Shown: one piece after another, positions 52,602 to 61,815 of the stretch
Layout: every line of letters starts with the position of its first letter
Position numbering within the stretch: position 1 is the first letter of the stretch
Assembly: GCF_000760735.1 (NCBI RefSeq)
Contig: NZ_JMEX01000004.1
Span: 517,408-581,407, forward strand
Source: Rhodococcoides fascians A44A
GTDB lineage: Bacteria; Actinomycetota; Actinomycetes; Mycobacteriales; Mycobacteriaceae
DNA: 64,000 nt
Direction: 5' to 3'
Position numbers and translations under genes: made by a program
Notes under the pieces: generated by a model
Seen by the model: the letters and a program-made list of their open reading frames with translations, nothing else
What the model was told of the DNA's origin: nothing
Database searches by the model: none

Positions 52602-53491
52602 TACGCGCCCTTGTTCTCGTCGCGATGACCGTGGCGTAGGAAGTCGAGTTGAATGCGGTTGAACTTGTCCGTCTGTTCGTACTGCGGCCAGTGTCCGGCG
52701 TCCTCGATGACCGCGAGTCGGCCGTTGGGTAGCAGGTCAGCGATGCGTCGGCCTTCCTCGACCGGGCCGGACGGATCTTGCCTAGTCCACAGGACCAGCG
52801 CCTCGGTGGTGATGGAACGCAGGTCGTCGTCGGAGAACATGTTGCGTTTACGGGTCTCGAGGTTCTGCAGGGCCATGTTCGCCTCGCACGCAGCCAGCCA
52901 ATCGGGCTGTTCGAAGATCATCTGCCTCGTGCGAATCAGGTCGTCGGTGACCATGGAGGGGTCAGCCATCAACCATTCGAGGCGCGCTTTGACGCGCTCC
53001 CAGCTCGGATCCGTAGCCGCCTCCATGCTGAGTGTGTAGAGCCGCTCCATGACCTTCGGGTTGGCCATCGTTCCGCCCATGGTGTTCAAAACGATTCGAT
53101 TGACACGGTCAGGGTGCTTGAGAGCCATCGCGGCAGATACCCATCCCCCGACGGACTCACCGGACAGCGAGACGCGATCGAAGCCAAGGGCGTCCATGAC
53201 TTCGAGTACCTGCTCGATGTAATGTTTGATTTCCAGTGGATGATCGGGTTTCGAGGAATATCCATGACCGATGAAATCGATTGCGTATACATCGAAGTGC
53301 TGGCCGTGCGACTGCAGGTTTCGGACGTAAGCCTCTGCGTGACCGGTGACACCGTGAAGCAGCAGAAGGGGTGGCTTATCCGCGGTGCCCGAGTGCAGGT
53401 ATCGGGTTCTGTAGTTGGCGGTTTGAAGGAAGCCTTGGCTGAATTCGACCTGGTTCAGATCGGACCAGACCGAAGTGTATGACGTGGACAC
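52601..53491 (-). CDS. MhpC-like C-C bond hydrolase (alpha/beta fold)
   Basis: 296 residues. LLLLHGVTGHAEAYVRN (oxyanion region), SLSGESVGGWVSA with the nucleophile Ser, LVLWTRQDPSGP for the Asp and IEDAGHWPQYEQ for the His. It hydrolyses the meta-cleavage product to succinate or fumarate plus 2-oxopentenoate. First in the four-enzyme lower pathway after the transporter. Confidence 0.9.
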   Translation of the reverse strand: MSTSYTSVWSDLNQVEFSQGFLQTANYRTRYLHSGTADKPPLLLLHGVTGHAEAYVRNLQSHGQHFDVYAIDFIGHGYSSKPDHPLEIKHYIEQVLEVMDALGFDRVSLSGESVGGWVSAAMALKHPDRVNRIVLNTMGGTMANPKVMERLYTLSMEAATDPSWERVKARLEWLMADPSMVTDDLIRTRQMIFEQPDWLAACEANMALQNLETRKRNMFSDDDLRSITTEALVLWTRQDPSGPVEEGRRIADLLPNGRLAVIEDAGHWPQYEQTDKFNRIQLDFLRHGHRDENKGA

Positions 53492-53521
53492 GAAGTCCTC
53501 CTAAACAACGTTGGGTATCTG

Positions 53522-54922
53522 TCAGCGACCGTGCGGAGTGGCGTCTGTTGCAAGGCCCCGCGAGTCTGCCTCATCCAGATTGCGATTCAAGGTGTCCCGC
53601 GACATCGCGATCGCCACGAGACTGATCAGTGTTGCGACGATGAGATATCCCGCCACGAACGAGTACTGGGCAGCCCCTTCGCTGCTGAGATGGTCTTGGC
53701 CTAGAACCCACACAGCAGAACTGATGATCGGGGTGAAGCTGGCCAGGACCGTGCTGATCTGGTAGGTCAATCCAGCACCGGTATACCGGGAGCTTGTGGA
53801 GAATCGCTCAGCAATGTACGCCGCGAGCGGACCGTACATCGATCCTTGAATTAAGGGATTGCCGATGAGGAAAGCGAGAAGCACTAAAGCCGTGACCCCA
53901 CTGCTCAGCAGCCAGATCAACGGGAACGCCAACACGAGGCTGAGTGCGCAGCCCGCCAGCATCACTTTCCGGCGTCCGATCCGATCCGACAGACGTGCAA
54001 AATACGCGATGGTGAAGATGTGTACGAACGCGGCGCCTGCCTTGCACAGGAGCACTGCGGTGGAGCCCGTACCCATCTCGCGAGCGATCGAGATTGCGAA
54101 CGTGGCCATGAAGCTGGAGTAGACGAATGCAGCGACACCACCAAGAGCGGCAATAGCAACCTGGGCGCGATACTTGGTCAGGATAACCATCACCGGTGCC
54201 TGCGTTTTGGCTTTGGTGGCGTTTGCCTTGGCTTGAGCGGCGAGGAAGAGCGGACTTTCGGAGATTCGAAGTCGAATGAACAGTGCGACGAGTACGAGTA
54301 CAGCAGACAGAAGGAATGGAACTCGCCAACCCCAGCTCATGAATTGTTCTTCGGGTAGCAGCGCGAACCCGGCGAAGACCAAGGTTGCGAGCATCGCTCC
54401 GGCAGGCCCGCCCATGTTTGCGACGGAGGCCGCGAAGCCGCGCTGCTTCTGTGGGGCGTGCTCGAGCGCCATGAGCGCCGCGCCGCCCCATTCTCCCCCG
54501 ACGGCTAGCCCCTGAACGATGCGCAAGATCAGTAGTATGACCGCAGCCCACGAACCAATCTGCGCGTGCGTCGGAACGAGCCCGATCGCGGTAGACGCAA
54601 TGCCCATCATTGCCATGGTAATGACGAGGGACGATTTGCGCCCTATGCGGTCTCCCAGGTGCCCGAACAGGATTCCGCCGATAGGACGCGCAACGTATCC
54701 GACTGTGAAGGTCGCGAAAGAAGCCAACAAGGCCATGCTGGGACTGAGATCAGAGAAGAACAACGGACCAAAAACCAGAGCGGCCGCTGTTCCGTAGAGC
54801 AGGAAGTCGTAGAATTCAACAGTCGAACCGATGAAGCTCGACATCAAAATACGCCGGTACTCTTTCGGACTGGCAACCAAAGGCGCGTCGATCGAATCGA
54901 CGCCTCCCTGTTGTTTTGCCAT
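53522..54922 (-). CDS. MFS transporter, MHS type
   Basis: 466 residues with twelve membrane segments. MSSFIGSTVEFYDFLLYG, FGHLGDRIGRKSSL and RIVQGLAVGGEWGGAALMALEHAP are the MHS signature blocks. Placed between the regulator and the lower pathway, it probably takes up the arylpropionate. The 143 nt upstream carry no clear dyad; downstream is 30 nt to the hydrolase. Confidence 0.92.
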   Translation of the reverse strand: MAKQQGGVDSIDAPLVASPKEYRRILMSSFIGSTVEFYDFLLYGTAAALVFGPLFFSDLSPSMALLASFATFTVGYVARPIGGILFGHLGDRIGRKSSLVITMAMMGIASTAIGLVPTHAQIGSWAAVILLILRIVQGLAVGGEWGGAALMALEHAPQKQRGFAASVANMGGPAGAMLATLVFAGFALLPEEQFMSWGWRVPFLLSAVLVLVALFIRLRISESPLFLAAQAKANATKAKTQAPVMVILTKYRAQVAIAALGGVAAFVYSSFMATFAISIAREMGTGSTAVLLCKAGAAFVHIFTIAYFARLSDRIGRRKVMLAGCALSLVLAFPLIWLLSSGVTALVLLAFLIGNPLIQGSMYGPLAAYIAERFSTSSRYTGAGLTYQISTVLASFTPIISSAVWVLGQDHLSSEGAAQYSFVAGYLIVATLISLVAIAMSRDTLNRNLDEADSRGLATDATPHGR

Positions 54923-55065
54923 GATATTTCCTTTGCTTCAGTGGGGGGCTGCATTTTTGAGGAAGTCTTGTGAAGACGCGCACGAGGGTCTGTTCATTAG
55001 ACGATTGACCGGCAAGCATCTCGCTCACTGTGCGTGACTCGATCAGCTGCAGGCAACCTTCCGGT

Positions 55066-56040
55066 TCAGGTGTCGAGGTGCCCGACACCGTCCGGTGGCA
55101 CCCATATAGTGACACCACTGGTGTCGGTAGATAGCCAACGTTTGTCGTGCGCCACTTTCAGCGCGACGTCGACGAAGCTGAGTACTTCCTCACGCGCTTC
55201 GTGTTTTCGCCAGAACAGTGACCATGGGTAGTAGGCCTGAACGTCGTTCAACTTGTACCAGTTGTAATACTCGGAACCTGGATAATCGCGCATTCCGTTC
55301 AAGGCAAGTACTGGTGGTAATTCACCGCTGATCTGTCCTTGGCCGATCGCTTCGAGCATAGTGTTGTCGTGTGGGACGACTTCGAGGTCTACCTCGAAAT
55401 CGTGGGCGAGTTGTTGGCAGAATGTGCTCCATCCAAGAAATCTGTCACTGAACAGTCCTGTGTATCCGAGCCGGCTTTTGGCCAAAGTGACCGTTTCCAA
55501 AGGATGGATACTCAATACCATCAACGCATCTAATCGTAGCGGGGCGGACTCGATTCCTGGAATATGTTCCATCAATCGACCCATTCCTACGTCGAGGCGA
55601 CCTTCAAGGACTGCTTGAATTTGCTCGACGCTGAGCATGTCGTGGAAGCTGACTTGCTGCCGCGGGTTGCTTTTTCGGTACGTTTTCCAGCAGTCTTGCA
55701 TCATTCTGCGGCCACGAATTTCGGCTACACGGACAGGCGGGCGTTCGGACCGAGACAAGCCGAGCAAGTTATCGGTCGCAACCATCACCGCATGTGCGTA
55801 CGGCAGTAGTCTCGTTCCTTGTTCCGTCAGGACGATGTGAGAATGGTGCCGTTCGAACACCGGGTACTCCAGGAGACTTTCCAGTTTTCTGATGTGATTG
55901 CTCACGCCCTGCTGTGTCATTCCCAGCTTTACGGCGGCTTGAGTGAAACTTTGGTCACGGGCGACCGCGGCGAACGTACGGACGAGTCGTGTGTCGATGT
56001 CGCGAGGCGTTCGGGCGCCGGCTGCCGCGTCCATGGGCAT
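55066..56040 (-). CDS. LysR-family regulator of the aryl-propionate genes
   Basis: 324 residues. RLVRTFAAVARDQSFTQAAV, LGMTQQGVSNHIRKLESLLE is the DNA-binding domain; the co-inducer domain follows (DVGMGRLMEHIPGIE, PGSEYYNWYKLNDVQAYYPW). GGAAGG lies 4 nt before ATG 56040, or 10 nt before ATG 56034. It sits on the same strand inside the cluster, likely an activator of both halves. Confidence 0.88.
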   Translation of the reverse strand: MPMDAAAGARTPRDIDTRLVRTFAAVARDQSFTQAAVKLGMTQQGVSNHIRKLESLLEYPVFERHHSHIVLTEQGTRLLPYAHAVMVATDNLLGLSRSERPPVRVAEIRGRRMMQDCWKTYRKSNPRQQVSFHDMLSVEQIQAVLEGRLDVGMGRLMEHIPGIESAPLRLDALMVLSIHPLETVTLAKSRLGYTGLFSDRFLGWSTFCQQLAHDFEVDLEVVPHDNTMLEAIGQGQISGELPPVLALNGMRDYPGSEYYNWYKLNDVQAYYPWSLFWRKHEAREEVLSFVDVALKVAHDKRWLSTDTSGVTIWVPPDGVGHLDT

Positions 56041-56062
56041 CTATCCTTCCGTCGCAGGAGGC

Positions 56063-57256
56063 TCATGATCGAACACCTGCGCCCAGTACGTGTGCAGCGT
56101 CATCGACGGATCCACTTGCCGCGACGATCTGCCGCATCTTTCCCAGGATCTGTGGTTGATCGACGAGTACTCCGCCACTGATGATGCCATTGCGGCTGTA
56201 CACGCCGACCAGATTTCCGGGGTCGGTTTCGCCTTGCTGGTCAAGGATGTCGAGGTCGTCGGTCTGGCGAACCAATCCGAGCAGTTGTACCTTGAGTTCG
56301 AACTGGTCGGTCCACATGTAGGGAACTTCGGCATCGAGTCGTGCTGTCGACTTGTCTTCAATGCCGAGTATCGCTCGGGCCGCGCGTTTGCTCTGCCGCA
56401 CGGCCGAGAACCAGTGTCCTGCGCCGGCGGCCGTCACGTCGCCAGCCGCCCAAATGTTGCCTCGAACGTTTCCATCGGTGCGAACGTTTATTGCCTTGGT
56501 CATCGGATCGGCCAGCTGTGGCACCCAGGCCGAGTTGGGGCGCGCGCCCACCGCGACGAGAACCATGTCCGTCTCGATGATTGTCTGGTCCAGTATCTGC
56601 ACACTAGTCACGCGGTCGACTCCGTGAACATCGACCACGAGGGAATTGTTGATGATGTTGACGCCGCGGGAGCGGTGCAGCGCGGTGAACCGAGCGGCTA
56701 GCTCGTGTCCGAGCGGCTCGAGCACGCTGTCGCCGTCGGTAACGATTGTGACGTCCTTGCCCATGGAGACAAGCTTGGCCGCAGCCTCGGTGCCGATGAA
56801 CCCGCCGCCGACGATGACCACTCGTTGTGCCGTCGTCAGCTCGTCGCGGACGGCGCGCGCGTCCTCGACGGACCGCAAGAGGTGAAGTCCTGGCACAGGT
56901 CGGAACCAGGGCGGGCGGTTCGGGCCAGCCCCCGTGGTAATCAGCACGTGGTCGTAACCCACCACCTGACCCGAGGCCAGAGTTACGGTGTTCGATTCCT
57001 CGTCCAACGCCGTTGCGGGGTCCGCGCTGATGAACTCGACGCCGAGTGTCGTGAGCTCGGATGCATCGGCCAGCACAAGGTCATCGAACTGGCTCTCTCC
57101 TGCGAGGAATTGCTTCGACAGCGGTGGTCGGTCGTACGGCAGTGCCTCTTCGTCTCCGATCATGGTGATCGCACCGTCGTAGCCCAGAGCCCGCAGATCG
57201 CGGATGGCTTTGACCCCGGACAGAGAGGCACCGACGACAACGACATGTTTACCCAT
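56063..57256 (-). CDS. Rieske-dioxygenase ferredoxin reductase
   Basis: 397 residues. VVVVGASLSGVKAIRDLRALG, LPYDRPPLSKQFLAG, VLITTGAGPNRPPW, RVVIVGGGFIGTEAAAKL and NIWAAGDVTAAG are the two nucleotide loops and flanking motifs of BphA4/HcaD-like reductases. AGAGG is 7 nt before ATG 57256. Transfers electrons from NADH to the ferredoxin encoded next to it. Confidence 0.92.
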   Translation of the reverse strand: MGKHVVVVGASLSGVKAIRDLRALGYDGAITMIGDEEALPYDRPPLSKQFLAGESQFDDLVLADASELTTLGVEFISADPATALDEESNTVTLASGQVVGYDHVLITTGAGPNRPPWFRPVPGLHLLRSVEDARAVRDELTTAQRVVIVGGGFIGTEAAAKLVSMGKDVTIVTDGDSVLEPLGHELAARFTALHRSRGVNIINNSLVVDVHGVDRVTSVQILDQTIIETDMVLVAVGARPNSAWVPQLADPMTKAINVRTDGNVRGNIWAAGDVTAAGAGHWFSAVRQSKRAARAILGIEDKSTARLDAEVPYMWTDQFELKVQLLGLVRQTDDLDILDQQGETDPGNLVGVYSRNGIISGGVLVDQPQILGKMRQIVAASGSVDDAAHVLGAGVRS

Positions 57257-57452
57257 GGTTGTCACCTCTGGAGAGGACGATGGCGGCGGCCGGGCATTCG
57301 GTCACCGACTCTTCGGCGATATCGAGGACGTCATCGGTCACGTCCCCGAGGACGACGGCTTTGCCGTTCGCGTTCATCTCAAACAATTCGGGCGCGATAA
57401 TGGTGCACAGTGCATGGCCTGCACACTTCTTTTCGTCGACGGTGATTTTCAT
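57249..57452 (-). CDS. 3Fe-4S-type ferredoxin
   Basis: 67 residues. Cys10, Cys16 and Cys53 (CAGHALC ... TECPAAAIV) give a 3Fe-4S cluster. Rieske dioxygenases usually pair with a Rieske-type ferredoxin (CxH...CxxH); here the electron carrier is of the P450 type instead. Overlaps both neighbours by 4-8 nt. Confidence 0.92.
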   Translation of the reverse strand: MKITVDEKKCAGHALCTIIAPELFEMNANGKAVVLGDVTDDVLDIAEESVTECPAAAIVLSRGDNHG

Positions 57453-58543
57453 GCTGGTTCGCTTTCTGCATTGACGATTGCCACGTGCAATGGCCGCTGA
57501 GTGGCATCGGCGGCGGTGGCCGCCCCGAATGCCGCGTCGAGTTCGGAGAGGCTGAAAGACTGTTCGCACAGGCGTGCAAGCTCTGGAACTTCCTGCATCC
57601 AGTCGAAGGCGGCACCGATCGCCCAGCTCGGCCGAGCCCATAGTCCCTGGATCCGCAACTCTTTGCGAATGATGTCGTCGACAGGAATCTCTGCACGTCC
57701 CGATCCGCGTTTGAGACCGCCCCACAGCACCGCTCCTCCGGTCGCGGCGATTTCGATGCTGGTTACCAGCGGCCTTGCTGCGCCGGGTGTCATGTCGATG
57801 ACCAAATCGGCCTGGCCGCCCAATGCTTCGATGATCGCTTCCGTCGATGACTGATCGGGATCGACGGCGAGCGTTGCGCACCCGAACGACGCCGCCAACT
57901 GCAAGCGGTGACGATCGAAGTGCGTGCCGACCACAAGGGCATGAGCACCGCCTCGGAGGGCAGCCAAAGCCGACGCGATGCCATGTTGCCCTGCTCCGAT
58001 GACAACCACGCGCTGTCCTGGACGCAGATCACCACTGTCGCGGGTCCACGCCAATCCGTTGGACAGCGGAATGAACAATGTGGCCACGTCATCGGGCACA
58101 GAATCGGGGACTCGGTGGATCTGAGTCGACGGGTGTAGATACATTGTGCGGGCGAAGCCGCCCCACAGCGAGGGCGCGACGTCGATCGTAGTGTCGCCGT
58201 ACCGCACTCCGGATCGCATGCACACTCGGTGCTGACCGCGCCTGCAAAAGTCGCAGTTCATGCACGGGATACCCTCTTCGATCGCGATGCGGTCACCGAC
58301 CTCGACACCCCAAGACCTCGCGGTTGTTGTGCCTATCGTTCCGATTCGGCCGATCACTTCGTGTCCGAGAATTACCGATCCGCCATGGTCTTTCTGCCCC
58401 TCGAAGCTCGCGACGTCGCTGCCACACAAGCCGCAGGACAACACGTCCAAGGTCCCGCCGAGATCTGCGACGTCAGGCAGCGTGAACTCGCGCTGCTCGA
58501 AGGATTTCGGCGCAGTAAGAACGTGCGCTGACGTGGTACTCAT
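57449..58543 (-). CDS. Zinc-type medium-chain dehydrogenase
   Basis: 364 residues. LSCGLCGSDVASFEG (catalytic Cys), ILGHEVIGRIG (GHE), IPCMNCDFCRRGQHRVC (structural zinc, four Cys) and VVVIGAGQHGIASALAALRGG (NAD loop). In position it corresponds to the dihydrodiol dehydrogenase, usually an SDR, so it may aromatise the cis-dihydrodiol. ATG 58543 chosen by the overlap (4 nt) with the small protein. Confidence 0.88.
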   Translation of the reverse strand: MSTTSAHVLTAPKSFEQREFTLPDVADLGGTLDVLSCGLCGSDVASFEGQKDHGGSVILGHEVIGRIGTIGTTTARSWGVEVGDRIAIEEGIPCMNCDFCRRGQHRVCMRSGVRYGDTTIDVAPSLWGGFARTMYLHPSTQIHRVPDSVPDDVATLFIPLSNGLAWTRDSGDLRPGQRVVVIGAGQHGIASALAALRGGAHALVVGTHFDRHRLQLAASFGCATLAVDPDQSSTEAIIEALGGQADLVIDMTPGAARPLVTSIEIAATGGAVLWGGLKRGSGRAEIPVDDIIRKELRIQGLWARPSWAIGAAFDWMQEVPELARLCEQSFSLSELDAAFGAATAADATQRPLHVAIVNAESEPA

Positions 58544-58776
58544 CGTTCTTCGACCTCGGTTCCGTGTTGGTACATGGGACCGCTCACCACCAGCAGACGG
58601 TCGGACTCCCCCGATTCGCACAGGCTTGCCAATTCGAGTGGGTCCATGTACGTGCTCGCGTCCGTCTCGAGGTCGGTGAATTTCAGGCGCACACCACACT
58701 GGCCGACCTCGCGGGAAATGCGGATGCTGGCGAATTCATTGACGAAGTCCATGTGCTGGGTTTTGTTTTGTGACAT
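58540..58776 (-). CDS. 78-residue protein of unknown function in the dioxygenase operon
   Basis: Starts MSQNKTQHMDFVNEFASIRI; ATG 58752 is an alternative. Acidic, with LRLK-like beta strands (CGVRLKFTDLETDAST) and a single Cys, no membrane segment. It has 14 nt to the beta-subunit stop and a 4-nt overlap with the dehydrogenase. Not recognised; conserved placement would imply a small accessory or regulatory subunit. Confidence 0.6.
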   Translation of the reverse strand: MSQNKTQHMDFVNEFASIRISREVGQCGVRLKFTDLETDASTYMDPLELASLCESGESDRLLVVSGPMYQHGTEVEER

Positions 58777-58790
58777 CGGTCTGGCACCAG

Positions 58791-59273
58791 TCACAGCGGA
58801 AATGTGAGATTGGACAGGGGTGCGTTCGCGCCGAGGAGTTGGACTTTCTTGCCAGCGATGACCCATTGGTCTTCCTCTTGGTCGAGCCAGTAGGTGTAGC
58901 GGCCCGAGTACTCGGTGATCCGTTCACGTCGGAGCTCCGACAGTCGGAATGGCAGCGTCCAGATTTCGGTGAACGAAGCGTTCGGATTCCATTCACTGGC
59001 TTCCAGTCGAAGCCCCTGGCCGAGGATTCGAACGGTCTGAGACGCGGGATCTTGCGAATGGAAGTCGCCGCCTGTCAGACGCGAGATTCGGTCCTGCAAG
59101 CGTGCCGCATCGTCGTAGATCACGTTGATTGCGTTTCGCGGCTCGGGTGCGAACCAGTCGTAAGGAGCCCAGTATCGGCAGTCGGCGCTGAACAGCGTGG
59201 CCCATTCGTCGTATCGCCGCTCGTCGAGCAGGATCGCCTCGTGGTTGATAAAGTCGACTGCGCTCAAGTTCAT
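58791..59273 (-). CDS. Aromatic-ring-hydroxylating dioxygenase beta subunit
   Basis: 160 residues with the SnoaL-like beta-subunit fold: DFINHEAILLDERRYDEWATLF, CRYWAPYDW, YDDAARLQDRISRL, ERITEYSGRYTYWLDQEEDQWVIAGKKV. It builds the alpha3beta3 complex. Overlaps the alpha-subunit stop by 4 nt. Confidence 0.93.
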   Translation of the reverse strand: MNLSAVDFINHEAILLDERRYDEWATLFSADCRYWAPYDWFAPEPRNAINVIYDDAARLQDRISRLTGGDFHSQDPASQTVRILGQGLRLEASEWNPNASFTEIWTLPFRLSELRRERITEYSGRYTYWLDQEEDQWVIAGKKVQLLGANAPLSNLTFPL

Positions 59274-60553
59274 TTCGCATCTCCGTTGCTCTCGCGCATC
59301 AGTCCGGCCCAGTGCAGCCATTCGGCCCGCTGCGGTAGTTCGTCGGTGACATGTGAGTGCGCAAACGGGTGGTCCCGCACTTCTCGTTTGAGGCCGCGCT
59401 CGAACAACAGCCATTCGGCGTCGGTATCGAAACCGGAGGCAACACGGCGGAACATTTCACTGTCGTCCGGTACGCCGAAACCTGCTGCGGAGTAGAATAA
59501 CTCGTGGCTACGAATTCTGAGCTGGTTGATCCCTTCAGGGACGCCGTCGATGGTCGTCGGCGTGTACTTGACCACCGTTTCGGTTGCCGAGACCGGTACG
59601 ATTTCGCGAATGTGAACGCCGATGATCTGAAGGTTCGGGAAGACCGTCAAGTTGAAACCGAGGTGCACCGAATCACCCAACAGCTGTTCGAGTTCGTCCG
59701 TCGGGAGCTCTTCTCGCAGTTCGGCAACTATATCGTCGGCGTCAGGCGCAAGAAGTGCCCGCTTGTGGTAGTGGTTCCCCACCGAGTTGCGTTGATCGAG
59801 GATGGTGTGACCGTTACCCAAACTACGTGCGCGGGCCTGCGATTCGGCACCGAGGTACGAACCGCTCGATTCCTCACCGGTACGGTTGCCGACGATACGG
59901 AAGAACGATCGGTGCGCAAAATTGGGATGATAACCGTCGCACCCATTCTCGAGCTGCAGCTTCCAGTTCCCTGGATACGTCAGCTGTTGAGTGCCGTGCC
60001 TGGCCAGAAGGGGCCTGCCTCCCGCGGAATCGACGAACAGATCGATGAACTCTTTCGCTCCGGCGAGGTGTTCTTCGAGGGGCACGGCGTCTGAATTCAG
60101 TGATGCGAAGATGAAGTCGCGGTAAACCTCGACTCGGGGGATCGCCAGCAGTCCCAGGTTGGGCTTGTCGAGGTCCTCGTAGCCGTCCGGGAAAGTGACA
60201 CCGACGAGTTCCCCGCTGTTCTTATAGGTCCACCCGTGGTACTCGCAGCGGAAGAAGCGAGCGTTGCCTTTGTCGGCCTGACACACACTCGCACCACGGT
60301 GTCTGCAGCGATTCTGCAGAATGTGAATCTGCCCATCGCGTGCACGAGAGATGATAACCGAGCGTCCGGCGATCTTTGTTGTCTTGTAGTCGCCAGGCTC
60401 CGGAACCTCCGACGCGTGTCCCACGTAGAGCCACGACCGTTCGAAGATCTTGACCATCTCTGCTGCAAAGAGTTCTGGATCCAGGTAAGCAGACTTGCGG
60501 ACCCTCGACGCATCAGCATCCAGGTAGTAGTCAGGATCGGTCGCGCTGTGCAC
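59270..60553 (-). CDS. Aromatic-ring-hydroxylating dioxygenase alpha subunit (Rieske)
   Basis: 427 residues. Rieske cluster C83-x-H85 and C103-x2-H106 (CRHRG ... CEYHGW); catalytic iron ligands H209 and H214 in NGCDGYHPNFAH with the bridging Asp206. GTG 60553 was chosen because TGGAGG lies 5 nt upstream; the frame is open to 60604. HcaE-like role: dihydroxylation of an aryl-propionate or cinnamate, inferred from the MhpB-type lower pathway. Confidence 0.93.
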   Translation of the reverse strand: MHSATDPDYYLDADASRVRKSAYLDPELFAAEMVKIFERSWLYVGHASEVPEPGDYKTTKIAGRSVIISRARDGQIHILQNRCRHRGASVCQADKGNARFFRCEYHGWTYKNSGELVGVTFPDGYEDLDKPNLGLLAIPRVEVYRDFIFASLNSDAVPLEEHLAGAKEFIDLFVDSAGGRPLLARHGTQQLTYPGNWKLQLENGCDGYHPNFAHRSFFRIVGNRTGEESSGSYLGAESQARARSLGNGHTILDQRNSVGNHYHKRALLAPDADDIVAELREELPTDELEQLLGDSVHLGFNLTVFPNLQIIGVHIREIVPVSATETVVKYTPTTIDGVPEGINQLRIRSHELFYSAAGFGVPDDSEMFRRVASGFDTDAEWLLFERGLKREVRDHPFAHSHVTDELPQRAEWLHWAGLMRESNGDAK

Positions 60554-60649
60554 TGAAACCTCCAGGCTTGAAACGAAACGATGGACGGGCTGTCGTCGCA
60601 TCACGCCCTCGAAGCTAGGTGACCGTGCTCACAAAGTCGACATCAGTAG

Positions 60650-60666
60650 TGTTGTGGGACACAACA
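60650..60666. promoter_or_regulatory. Perfect palindrome between the dioxygenase and reductase genes
   Basis: TGTTGTGGGACACAACA has 7-bp arms and a 3-nt centre in the 211-nt divergent gap (60554-60764). It is the only strong dyad there and may be bound by the LysR protein or another regulator of both directions. Confidence 0.55.
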
Positions 60667-60764
60667 AAACGTGGTTCGCGGTCGTCGTTCCGGGCGGGAC
60701 ACACTGCAACTAGTCGAGCGGCGTGTCGAGCCGTTGTGCCGCGTCATGGCTGGATAGGAGTGCA

Positions 60765-61760
60765 GTGAAGTATTGCGTGTACGGACTGGGGTCCATCGGA
60801 GGCCACCTGGCCGCGCGTCTCGCAGGCGCAGGAGCGGACGTCAGCGCCGTTGCCAGGGGTCAAACATTGGAGGCGGTTCAGCGGCATGGGCTTCGGATTG
60901 CAGCTGGCCCCGACTCCGACGAGCATCGGTCGTTTCGAGTGCCTGTGAGCGACGACGCCCGCGATTTCTCGGACGCCGACTGTGTGATCGTCTCAGTAAA
61001 AGCGACTGCACTGCCGTCAATTGCGAGGTCATTGACAGAAATGATCGGACCGGGCACGACCGTGTTGACCGCGATGAACGGTGTGCCATGGTGGTTCTTT
61101 CACGGCTTGGACACCGATGTCGATGCATCCCGGCTCGAGAGCATCGATCCAAAAGGCCATCTGTCGGCGGCTGTACCCGCCACCCAGGTGGTGGGCGGCG
61201 TGGTGCACCTGAGCGCATCGGTGGTCGCGCCCGGAGTATTCCGCCATACTGCTGGGCAGCGACTGATCATCGGCGCCCCCGGGGGAAACCGGTTGAAGGC
61301 CTCCACGATTGAGGTACTGCGACAGGACCTTTCGAGATCCGGCTTCGATATCGAAGTATCGGATCGGATCCAAACCGACGTCTGGTACAAACTCTGGGGC
61401 AACATGTCACTGAACCCGGTTGCTGCACTCACTGGCGCCACTACCGATCGCATCTTGTCAGACCCGTTGCTACGCAAGTTCGTCTCGCGCTGCATGCTCG
61501 AAGCCAGTGAAGTGGGCTCGCGTCTAGGCCTGCCGATACAACAAAAGCCGGAGGACCGCCTGCGCCTGACGCAGAAGCTGGGTGCGGTTCGGCCGTCGAT
61601 GCTGCAGGACGTCGATGCCGGACGATACATCGAACTCGACGCCTTGGTGGGCGCCGTTGCCGAAATTGGGCGCGAGCTCGGCGTGTCCACACCGAACGTC
61701 GACACCCTTATGGGCCTTGCGCGTGTGCACGGGAAGCAGCACGGCCTGTACCCGGCCTAG
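60765..61760 (+). CDS. Ketopantoate reductase (2-dehydropantoate 2-reductase)-like enzyme
   Basis: 331 residues. YCVYGLGSIGGHLAARLAGAG is the NADP loop, VIVSVKATALPSIARSL the family middle motif, and DVWYKLWGNMSLNPVAALTG holds the catalytic Lys. AGGAG is 5-6 nt before GTG 60765. Many paralogues reduce other 2-oxo acids; next to a hydroxy-acid oxidase-like gene, a role with a 2-hydroxy acid is possible. Confidence 0.85.
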   Translation: MKYCVYGLGSIGGHLAARLAGAGADVSAVARGQTLEAVQRHGLRIAAGPDSDEHRSFRVPVSDDARDFSDADCVIVSVKATALPSIARSLTEMIGPGTTVLTAMNGVPWWFFHGLDTDVDASRLESIDPKGHLSAAVPATQVVGGVVHLSASVVAPGVFRHTAGQRLIIGAPGGNRLKASTIEVLRQDLSRSGFDIEVSDRIQTDVWYKLWGNMSLNPVAALTGATTDRILSDPLLRKFVSRCMLEASEVGSRLGLPIQQKPEDRLRLTQKLGAVRPSMLQDVDAGRYIELDALVGAVAEIGRELGVSTPNVDTLMGLARVHGKQHGLYPA

Positions 61761-61815
61761 ATCCTAGAGAATTCCATATACCGTCGATCAACGAAGCTTT
61801 TCGAACGAGGCAACT

